A stretch of 41,215 nt of DNA, from NCBI GenBank assembly GCA_002721755.1, contig PBLL01000037.1, positions 1 through 41,215 on the forward strand, written 5' to 3'. This stretch comes from Actinomycetota bacterium. Lineage in GTDB: Bacteria; Actinomycetota; Acidimicrobiia; Acidimicrobiales; MedAcidi-G1. The notes below the pieces were generated by a model. The model worked only from the letters and a program-made list of their open reading frames with translations. It was not told where the DNA came from and did no database searches. The stretch's first letter is position 1; the number at the start of each line of letters is the position of its first letter. Position numbers and translations under genes: made by a program. Shown here one piece after another: positions 35,478 to 41,215 of this stretch.

Positions 35478-35654
35478 ATGAATGAACAGCTTTGTCTAAT
35501 AAAAGACATACCCACATATGTGCTTACAAAGAACTCCCATAGAAAATTCTCGGCGATTGATGAAGAAACTCGTCAAAGAAACCTGAAAGGCATAGCAGAA
35601 GCTAGAAGATTACTTGCAGAAAAACGTAGAGAGTCTGATCTTCTCGCTGCGTAA
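35478..35654 (+). CDS. 58-residue small protein of unknown function
   Basis: An open frame from ATG 35478 to TAA 35654 encodes a basic protein. The middle contains SHRKFSAIDEETRQRN and the C-terminal half is a charged helix (KGIAEARRLLAEKRRESD). Composition is protein-like rather than random, and no other gene claims this 287-base space between the LLM gene and mca. There is no ribosome site; an AT-rich stretch with AACAAT seven bases upstream might be a -10. The function is not recognised. Confidence 0.55.
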   Translation: MNEQLCLIKDIPTYVLTKNSHRKFSAIDEETRQRNLKGIAEARRLLAEKRRESDLLAA

Positions 35655-35703
35655 ATTTCTGGTTTACTAGATACTGCAAAGAGACTCGAGGTCTGATGTC
35701 TTA

Positions 35704-36585
35704 TTAAGGATTAATCCCCTCAAAAAGGTCACCTTCGAGAACATCTCTTTTTTTGTTATCAATTTTTGAAATAGCGAGAATGTAGTCGTCGTAAGGATGC
35801 ACTTCACGTGCAACTTCGTCAGGTAAACCAAACCAAAAAGTAGATTCGGGATCAACTTGAGTTTCATGCGCCAATAAGGCTTGTTTTCTTATGTGCCAGT
35901 ATTCGGAAATCTCAATTCTGGTGGAAATGAGGTGATCTCGAGACGGTCTTTTAGACCACCCTTCATAAGGTGATTCAAGTCCAAATTCTATGAACTTTGC
36001 GTGCATTGCTTCTATTCGCTCTCTCGACCAAGTCGAGAAGTAAAGTTTTAAGGGCTCCCATGCTGGGCCGTGCTCTGGGTAACGTGCTGGATCAGCCGCT
36101 GCTTCAAAAGCAGGGATAGAAAGATCGTGTACTTGTAAGTGGTCAGGGTGGTTATACCAGTCTCGCTCATCGGGATATGAAATGATGACCTGCGGTCTTA
36201 TCCTCCTGATGATCGAAACGATTTTTCCTACAGCTTCTTCAGTGTCTGCATTGGCGAAGGCTTCGGGATTTGCGTTTGCTGGAGAATCAGGCATTCCTGA
36301 GTCTCTGTAACCGAGCATTATCACTTCGTCATAACCTATTATTTCGGCTGACTTCTGAAGTTCTTCGAGTCGCACCTGAGGGAGATTCTCAATTATTTCA
36401 GGTCGATTCATAGCGGGGTTCAAAATGTCCCCTTCTTCGCCTCCTGTACAGCACACAAGGGCGCAGTAAACACCTTTTTCGTGGTACGCCGAAACCGTGG
36501 ATGCACCTTTCGATGCCTCATCATCAGGATGAGCATGAATGCTTAGAAGTCGTAGCTCGTTTTCAGGAAAAGTAGTTTTCGTCAC
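35704..36585 (-). CDS. mca: Mycothiol S-conjugate amidase
   Basis: Cleaves mycothiol S-conjugates to a mercapturic acid and GlcN-inositol, a detoxification step. The 293-residue protein has HAHPDDE (17-23), TGGEEGDILNPA, YRDSGMPDSP and NHPDHLQVHD (zinc ligand), all characteristic of Mca. Its presence implies the cell makes mycothiol, although no mshA/C/D is in the window. The start is GTG with TACGGT 6 bases upstream and no ribosome site, so the transcript appears leaderless. It is divergent from nfeD. Confidence 0.93.
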   Translation of the reverse strand: MTKTTFPENELRLLSIHAHPDDEASKGASTVSAYHEKGVYCALVCCTGGEEGDILNPAMNRPEIIENLPQVRLEELQKSAEIIGYDEVIMLGYRDSGMPDSPANANPEAFANADTEEAVGKIVSIIRRIRPQVIISYPDERDWYNHPDHLQVHDLSIPAFEAAADPARYPEHGPAWEPLKLYFSTWSRERIEAMHAKFIEFGLESPYEGWSKRPSRDHLISTRIEISEYWHIRKQALLAHETQVDPESTFWFGLPDEVAREVHPYDDYILAISKIDNKKRDVLEGDLFEGINP

Positions 36586-36591
36586 GTCGAA

Positions 36592-36597
36592 ACCGTA
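36592..36597 (-). promoter_or_regulatory. Candidate -10 hexamer of mca (leaderless)
   Basis: TACGGT on the minus strand followed by 6 bases and the GTG start of mca. Confidence 0.4.
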
Positions 36598-36629
36598 CAG
36601 GAGTTAACTCAAATTAGGCATTCAATTTC

Positions 36630-36658
36630 TGGACTATTAAAAAAAAATTAAATAAGGT
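36630..36658 (+). promoter_or_regulatory. Candidate promoter of the nfeD-stomatin operon
   Basis: TGGACT, a 17-base A-rich spacer and TAAGGT. The leader of about 20 bases holds GGAGG five bases before the TTG at 36687. Confidence 0.48.
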
Positions 36659-36686
36659 ACCGTGGTCAGCAGAATTGGAGGTCAAT

Positions 36687-37133
36687 TTGGATCCGGAAAT
36701 TTGGCAGTGGATTTGGCTCGCAGCAACTGGAATGTTTGTTTTAGGCGAATTAGCTATGCCTGGATCTTTTTTTCTCCTTCCTTTTGGAGCTGGAACTGCA
36801 GTCGCAACTATTCTGGCTTTCTCCAATGCAAACGAAAGCCTTCAATGGATTGCATTTATTGTGATCTCACTAGCATCACTCGCTGCTCTGCGACCTTTAG
36901 CTAGAAAACTTAATTCGCAAGAACAGCCTGCAAGAGTTGGATCAACCAGATTGATAGGAGAAATAGGAGTTGTAACAAAGGATCTTGGTGAAGCTTTGAC
37001 AGAAAATGGGAGCATACAAATTGGAAGAGAAGAGTGGCCCGCTGAAACTCTAGAAAAAAAGCATGTTCCTGCTGGCGCTCGTGTGAAAGTGATCCACATA
37101 GAAGGGACTCGTGTAGTAGTTGAAGTTATTTAA
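36687..37133 (+). CDS. nfeD: NfeD-family membrane protein
   Basis: Short-type NfeD protein (148 aa) that usually partners a stomatin/SPFH protein at membrane microdomains. Membrane segments at about 5-65 include PGSFFLLPFGAGTAVATIL. A C-terminal OB-fold domain (about 85-148) has the LIGEIGVV and VPAGARVKVIHIEG blocks. I chose the TTG at 36687 because GGAGG stands five bases before it; the TTG four codons earlier overlaps that site. The gene is followed by the SPFH gene after 24 bases. Confidence 0.9.
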   Translation: MDPEIWQWIWLAATGMFVLGELAMPGSFFLLPFGAGTAVATILAFSNANESLQWIAFIVISLASLAALRPLARKLNSQEQPARVGSTRLIGEIGVVTKDLGEALTENGSIQIGREEWPAETLEKKHVPAGARVKVIHIEGTRVVVEVI

Positions 37134-37157
37134 GAAAATTAAATTTTAGGAGTAGAA

Positions 37158-38135
37158 ATGGCAATCATCGCTTTATTGGTAATCGCTTTTGTTGTTTTCG
37201 TTCTAGCGGCAGCTGGAATTAAAATCGTGCGTCCTTATCAGCAAGGAATTGTTGAGCAACTAGGTAAATACAAATTGACGACTGGACCAGGTTTAAAATT
37301 AATAGTTCCGATTATTCAAAGCATGACGCGAGTTGATATGAGAGAGCAAGTCGTCGATGTGCCACCACAGGAGGTGATAACCAAAGACAATGTCACTGTT
37401 ACCGTGGATGCAGTCATCTACTATGAACCTACTGATGCTCAAAGACTTGTATACAACGTTGCGAATTTTATTCTTGCGGTCACCAAACTGGCGCAAACAA
37501 ACCTGAGGAATGTCATTGGTGACATGACTCTCGACAATGCTTTGACATCTCGTGACAATGTAAATACTTCTTTACGCCAAGTTCTTGACGATGCAACTGA
37601 TAAATGGGGAGTTCGGGTTGTAAGAGTTGAAATACAAAGGATTGACCCTCCAAGCGACGTCATGGATGCAATGCATGAACAAATGAAAGCTGAAAGAACA
37701 CGTCGAGCCGTAGTGCTGGAAGCTGATGGTGCCCGCGAAGCTGCTATAGCAATAGCAGAGGGAGAAAAACAGTCCGCAATACTTTCAGCTGAAGGTGTAA
37801 AACAGGAAGCAATTCTTACCGCTGAAGGAGAAGCTGAAGCTATCCGGGCTGTAGCTGCAGCCGATCGCTTCCGCTTTGAAACAGTTGCTGAGGGAGAAGC
37901 TGAGGCAATTCGAAGTGTCTATGCAGCAATACATGATGGAGACCCGTCACCTGATCTGATTGCAATCAAATATCTAGAAGCTCTTGGCGCTATTGCAGAC
38001 GGGCAAGCTACAAAGATTTTCATCCCAGCAGAAATGAGCGCAACTATGGGTTCTATAGGTTCAATAGCTGAACTTTTTCAAACAGACAATTCAAATGTTG
38101 AAGCAGCGAAAGAGGAAAAGGAAAACACTGAATAG
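37158..38135 (+). CDS. SPFH/band 7 (stomatin/QmcA-like) protein
   Basis: Membrane-anchored scaffold of the stomatin/prohibitin superfamily (325 aa). An N-terminal anchor (about 3-24) is followed by the band 7 domain ([35 protein letters not shown]). An Ala/Glu-rich coiled coil (about 180-260) contains repeated AEGE-x-EAI units. The nfeD-stomatin pair suggests a role in membrane microdomain integrity. ATG has AGGAG five bases upstream. It converges on the PhoU/TrkA-C gene. Confidence 0.94.
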   Translation: MAIIALLVIAFVVFVLAAAGIKIVRPYQQGIVEQLGKYKLTTGPGLKLIVPIIQSMTRVDMREQVVDVPPQEVITKDNVTVTVDAVIYYEPTDAQRLVYNVANFILAVTKLAQTNLRNVIGDMTLDNALTSRDNVNTSLRQVLDDATDKWGVRVVRVEIQRIDPPSDVMDAMHEQMKAERTRRAVVLEADGAREAAIAIAEGEKQSAILSAEGVKQEAILTAEGEAEAIRAVAAADRFRFETVAEGEAEAIRSVYAAIHDGDPSPDLIAIKYLEALGAIADGQATKIFIPAEMSATMGSIGSIAELFQTDNSNVEAAKEEKENTE

Positions 38136-38146
38136 TTTTAACTATT
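38131..38146. repeat. Inverted repeat spanning two convergent stop codons
   Basis: AATAGTT and AACTATT flank a central TT. The repeat contains the TAG of the stomatin gene and the TAA of the convergent PhoU/TrkA-C gene. All but two pairs are A-T, so termination strength would be low. Confidence 0.25.
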
Positions 38147-39361
38147 TATAGGTTTGAGTTCGTCTTTACCTTCATCGTCTTGAACAAGTTCCCAACCGCA
38201 TAAACGCGCAAGGAGAGTCTGACCTTCTTCCGGACCGCTGGCAATAATCTCGTCACCGTTTGATAACCGTGTCTTACCTCGAGGTTGATACAGATAGCCT
38301 CCACCTCTCCGTATAGCCAAGATGGTAAACCCTGGTTCGATATTTAAGCCAAGATCTGACAGCGAAACCCCATCCGCTGAAGAATCTGAGGCTACTGGAT
38401 ATCTAACCACCACCTCTTCTGCTTCTCCTAGAGCTATTTCTAAAATAGGGTGCAGTTCTTCTTCTTTTTCGACCAACCAAACCATTGCCTGCGCTTGATC
38501 ACCTATATCTTCTGCTGCTTCTGCTAGATGCAACAAGCCTCTGAGCTGTTCAGGTTCCAAATCTCCTAAGGCTGACCGGAGAACCCAAAGTTCTAAATGT
38601 TCCTTCATTTCGTCAAGACGATCTTCGAGGTGTCTAACTTCAGCTGCTAATCCCATATCAGCTAAAACAATTGCGCTGTATGCCAGACCCACAGCAGTTT
38701 CAGAAAGATTTTTCATCTCCACAAGTACATCAACAGCTCGGTCAAGATCAGTCAGAGCGTCATTTTCTTGAGGTTTTGGAGGTTCCCAAATTGGAGCAGC
38801 TGCCAACTCTCTCAGTCTGGTAATTCCATCTGGAGAACCTCTCAAGAATAAAACATCACCCGGAACAAGTACAGTTTCACCGTTAACATCGATTATCCAA
38901 TCATTTCCTCTTCTTATCGACATGACCCTCATGCCGGCTTGAACAGGAAGCTCGAGAAAAGATAAGACACGATTTGCCATATGCGAACCTTCGCTAACAG
39001 AAACCCTGTGAGACACCTCTTCAGCATCAGAGAGATCTGCTACCAGCTGCTGAGGAATTCCAAGTTTGTGTGTAACAATTCGCGCAATATCAACAGCATC
39101 GTTTGCGATTCTTTCAATTGCTGAAATGACTTGAAGCACTGATGACATCCCCTCTGCTTCCTTTGAACTTCTAGCAGCTAAAACACACACAGCTCTCATG
39201 TCATGGACTAAGTCACTCATGCGTTGCTCAAGCCCGTCTACCTCTTCTGCCATATCAGGGTCCCCAAAATAAACGGAGGCATAAGCAAGGTCGACCATCA
39301 ATTCAGATGTGTCTTTTGCCTCTGCGAGCATAGTTCTTAAATTACGAGGTGTTTCTTCCAT
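38138..39361 (-). CDS. Duplicated PhoU/TrkA-C domain protein, likely transporter regulator
   Basis: A soluble 407-residue protein with two copies of PhoU-like helical domain plus TrkA-C (RCK_C) domain. Copy one is about 1-90 and 118-200 (RVMSIRRGNDWIIDV, GDVLFLRGS); copy two is about 210-305 and 325-395 (FTILAIRRGGGYLYQPRG, GDEIIASGP). The helical copies share an LAYxxxxxxD start and an ERIAND/EDIGDQ core. TrkA-C domains bind ligands such as c-di-AMP or nucleotides in ion-channel control. It follows the MgtE-like transporter gene by 95 bases on the same strand, so it is probably that transporter's regulatory partner. Confidence 0.88.
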   Translation of the reverse strand: MEETPRNLRTMLAEAKDTSELMVDLAYASVYFGDPDMAEEVDGLEQRMSDLVHDMRAVCVLAARSSKEAEGMSSVLQVISAIERIANDAVDIARIVTHKLGIPQQLVADLSDAEEVSHRVSVSEGSHMANRVLSFLELPVQAGMRVMSIRRGNDWIIDVNGETVLVPGDVLFLRGSPDGITRLRELAAAPIWEPPKPQENDALTDLDRAVDVLVEMKNLSETAVGLAYSAIVLADMGLAAEVRHLEDRLDEMKEHLELWVLRSALGDLEPEQLRGLLHLAEAAEDIGDQAQAMVWLVEKEEELHPILEIALGEAEEVVVRYPVASDSSADGVSLSDLGLNIEPGFTILAIRRGGGYLYQPRGKTRLSNGDEIIASGPEEGQTLLARLCGWELVQDDEGKDELKPINS

Positions 39362-39456
39362 TAGTTACCTACTAAGTGTTGTCCAATAATCTACGCTTCG
39401 ACTCCTCATGAAGCCAAAGTTGTTCTTATTTGTTGAAAAAAATAAAAGTTGAGAGC

Positions 39457-40671
39457 TCATATCACACCCGTTAAAACCATCGCCAAAATAACTGTTAATG
39501 CGCCAACCAGATCGAGAGAAGAAGTCACAACAGGAATTCCGTAAGTGTCTGGATCTAAACCAAAGCGGAAAGAACTCATGGTCGTGTAGTAAGCAACTAC
39601 ACAGACAAATACGGTAGCAATTGACCCTGCAATAGCTGAAATAAGAACCAACTTGACTACACCTGGAGTCGACTGTCCAGCCCCTAAAGAAATCAAATGG
39701 GCGATGACTCCAGAGAAAATAAACATAGGCACCGCCATTGCAGATAAATCAATAACACCCCGCAAGCTCGACCTACTTGGTAAGGGAGAAGCATCATCCA
39801 TACCTAGGTGAAACTGGGTTGACAAACGACTGGAGAGAATCCCCCCTAGAGCTCCTGCAATTCCTAAAAAAGCTGGCAAAAGAACAAGAATTGCTTCAAC
39901 TTCCAATAAGTCCTTTAGCCTTCTCTCAACTACAAAACCTGCAATGAGATCCAAAACCACCGCAAAGCCCAAAACAGGAATAGATTGACGAAAAATTCTC
40001 CTAAAACGATCAAGAGACGTTTTGAACGAGGAAATCAAGACAACAGCTGAAACAATAGCTATAAAAAGAGCCAAACCGTTTGTGAGATCAGACCTATCAG
40101 CCAAGTATGAGGCGAGTATTAATGAGGGCACAGTTAGCAGATCACCTGTTGTAGTGACCAGAGGTGCGACCACATTGTCAAGATCCCACTCAAATTTGAC
40201 AGAACCTACTGACAAAACAATCGTTATAACTGCTAGGACAATCGAAGATAACAATCCTCCGATCACCGAAATAACTATAAAATCTGCGAGTGTCATAGCT
40301 GAACTTAAACCAAAAGCGGAAGCCGTGCCTTTAGCTAAAATCGCTAGTACTAAACTCGAAATGAGGCTGAGAGAACCGGAAGCAAGCAAATTTTGAATCA
40401 ATACGCTTTCAATCCTGTAACTCAAACCGAATGTACCCGTATGAGCAGCTGTACCTAAACGGCTTCCCATGGAGCCAAAAATGTTTCCGCGTAAGGCTAT
40501 TGCCCCTGGTAACAGCAATAAAAGACCTGGAAGTTTCGTAAGTGTGGTTTCCGCTGAGGCAAGTATTAACCCTCCACTTGAAGCCACAAGCACCCCAATA
40601 ATGAGAGCTACAAAGCGCTGTCGGGAATCAACAGCTCTCAAAGAGGGGGAAACAAACCAGCCAGTTCTCAC
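39457..40671 (-). CDS. MgtE/SLC41-type divalent cation transporter
   Basis: An integral membrane protein (404 aa) with two MgtE-type membrane repeats and no N-terminal regulatory or CBS domains, as in SLC41. The first repeat has LPGAIALRGNIFGSMGSRLG and DNVVAPLVTTTGDL (Asp in the pore); the second has LPAFLGIAGALGGILSSRLS and YGIPVVTSSLDL. About ten membrane segments are visible. It would move Mg2+ or a related divalent cation. The start is GTG; AGAGG is close upstream. The missing cytoplasmic gating domain may be supplied by the adjacent PhoU/TrkA-C protein. Confidence 0.9.
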   Translation of the reverse strand: MRTGWFVSPSLRAVDSRQRFVALIIGVLVASSGGLILASAETTLTKLPGLLLLLPGAIALRGNIFGSMGSRLGTAAHTGTFGLSYRIESVLIQNLLASGSLSLISSLVLAILAKGTASAFGLSSAMTLADFIVISVIGGLLSSIVLAVITIVLSVGSVKFEWDLDNVVAPLVTTTGDLLTVPSLILASYLADRSDLTNGLALFIAIVSAVVLISSFKTSLDRFRRIFRQSIPVLGFAVVLDLIAGFVVERRLKDLLEVEAILVLLPAFLGIAGALGGILSSRLSTQFHLGMDDASPLPSRSSLRGVIDLSAMAVPMFIFSGVIAHLISLGAGQSTPGVVKLVLISAIAGSIATVFVCVVAYYTTMSSFRFGLDPDTYGIPVVTSSLDLVGALTVILAMVLTGVI

Positions 40672-40708
40672 ACCTCTATTGTGGTAGAAGTGACCCCCCT
40701 CAAGAGTT

Positions 40709-40725
40709 ATTTAACTTAATTAAAT
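40709..40725. repeat. AT-only inverted repeat after the peptidoglycan-binding gene
   Basis: ATTTAA and TTAAAT arms with a 5-base loop in the 69-base gap between the peptidoglycan-binding gene and mgtE-like gene. Possibly a weak terminator; it has no G-C pairs. Confidence 0.2.
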
Positions 40726-40740
40726 CAACTGGTTCTATTT

Positions 40741-41215
40741 TCAGCCAACTAGACCGCTAACTAAAATGCCTACCTCAGGAGGGCAGTCACTTAGATTTCC
40801 GTCTGCAATACAAGGCTGTCCCAAAAGTTGTGCTACCAATTCGGCACCCATACCCCCAAAGGAAGGTGTAACAGAAATTGGTGGAGTTGTGACTGCGGGA
40901 ACAGTTGTAGCGGTCGAAGGCTCATCTAACTGAGGCTGTGCTGTTGTTGTGGTTGTTGTAGTTGTTGGAACGGGAGGTACTCCTTCCAAAGAAAGACCTC
41001 TTTTTTCATTTTCAGTTATATGAGCTGATCTTGTACCCGGTCCGTACCAACCGTCAGCACTCACGCCTAAAACTTTTTGCAAAATAACAACTTCATCATT
41101 TGGACCCCATTTATATGATGCCGAAAGTACGGCAATTTCGTCTATTGGAATTGTCGTAGTCGGAGCAACAGTCGTAGTCGGAGCAACAGTCGTAGTCGGA
41201 GCAACAGTCGTAGTC
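40741..41215 (-). CDS. Peptidoglycan-binding, Thr-rich exported protein, 5' end missing
   Basis: The C-terminal 157 residues of a longer protein whose start lies beyond the window. It begins with TTTVAP hexapeptide repeats, then a peptidoglycan-binding motif (EVVILQKVLGVSADGWYG, PGTRSAH), a Thr/Pro linker with a run of eight Thr, and a tail with two Cys (PCIADGNLSDCPP). The linkers suggest an exported cell-wall protein. The full frame is open to the edge; TTG at 41082 is not the real start. Confidence 0.75.
   Translation of the reverse strand, partial: TTTVAPTTTVAPTTTVAPTTTIPIDEIAVLSASYKWGPNDEVVILQKVLGVSADGWYGPGTRSAHITENEKRGLSLEGVPPVPTTTTTTTTAQPQLDEPSTATTVPAVTTPPISVTPSFGGMGAELVAQLLGQPCIADGNLSDCPPEVGILVSGLVG
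41153..41215. repeat. 18-base tandem repeat encoding TTTVAP
   Basis: The unit gtcgtagtcggagcaaca occurs three times identically (41153-41206) plus half a copy at the window end. It is a coding repeat within the peptidoglycan-binding gene, six residues per unit. The total copy number is unknown because the window ends inside it. Confidence 0.92.

Noticed and set aside
40672-40740. Mg2+-sensing riboswitch (M-box or ykkC-like) before the mgtE-like gene
   Set aside because: The gap is only 69 bases including an AT-only inverted repeat, too short for such a structured leader.
41153-41215. Possible CRISPR repeats
   Set aside because: Units are adjacent without spacers, in frame, and encode a Thr-rich linker.

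Overview
The window reads as a compact, AT-leaning actinobacterial chromosome segment (GC by eye in the low forties), most likely from a marine Acidimicrobiia-type lineage with a streamlined genome. Actinobacterial markers are NucS/EndoMS, a UvrD2-type helicase with an HRDC domain, a mycothiol S-conjugate amidase (Mca), a SepIVA/DivIVA-like protein beside DUF177-rnc-fpg-smc, GTP-dependent PEP carboxykinase and an F420/LLM-type oxidoreductase. Assignment below class is inference. I saw no rRNA, tRNA, CRISPR array, transposase, integrase or phage gene. Genes are packed with 0-60 base gaps and many start-stop overlaps.

Region 1 (1-16761, all minus strand) is a long housekeeping run. In transcription order it is fakA-like, recG, a GNAT acetyltransferase, rsmD, coaD, sepIVA-like, DUF177, rpmF, plsX, acpP, rnc, an fpg/mutM homologue, smc, an OmpR-type response regulator, its histidine kinase, and an HtrA-type membrane protease cut by the window start. 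It links lipid precursor and CoA synthesis, ribosome and RNA maturation, septation, chromosome condensation and an envelope-stress module. The fpg homologue lacks the aligned N-terminal proline and three of four zinc-finger cysteines.

Region 2 (16902-22149) has a small cold-shock-like gene coupled to pckG (+). It converges on a four-gene minus-strand operon: alpha/beta hydrolase, alpha-methylacyl-CoA racemase-like CaiB protein, PIG-L deacetylase and a four-helix membrane protein. Region 3 (22234-28083) holds elaA, uvrD2, xthA, a HAD hydrolase and ettA. Region 4 (28080-34159) is a sulfate-activation locus, cysD-cysN-cysC (-), divergent from cysQ-nucS-geranylgeranyl-reductase-like-PAP2 (+). Region 5 (34169-38135) has a small unknown protein, an LLM oxidoreductase, a 58-residue micro-ORF, mca and an nfeD-stomatin pair. 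Region 6 (38138-41215) encodes a duplicated PhoU/TrkA-C regulator, an MgtE/SLC41-type transporter, and the C-terminal part of a Thr-rich peptidoglycan-binding protein with 18-base tandem repeats.

Across the window many first-of-transcript genes carry a TANNNT hexamer 6-8 bases before the start codon and no Shine-Dalgarno site, suggesting widespread leaderless transcription. No clearly undescribed multi-gene system is evident. The most unusual points are the degenerate Fpg-like protein, the cold-shock-like protein without RNA-binding aromatics, the micro-ORF, the duplicated PhoU/TrkA-C protein beside the MgtE transporter, and the regular leaderless promoters.
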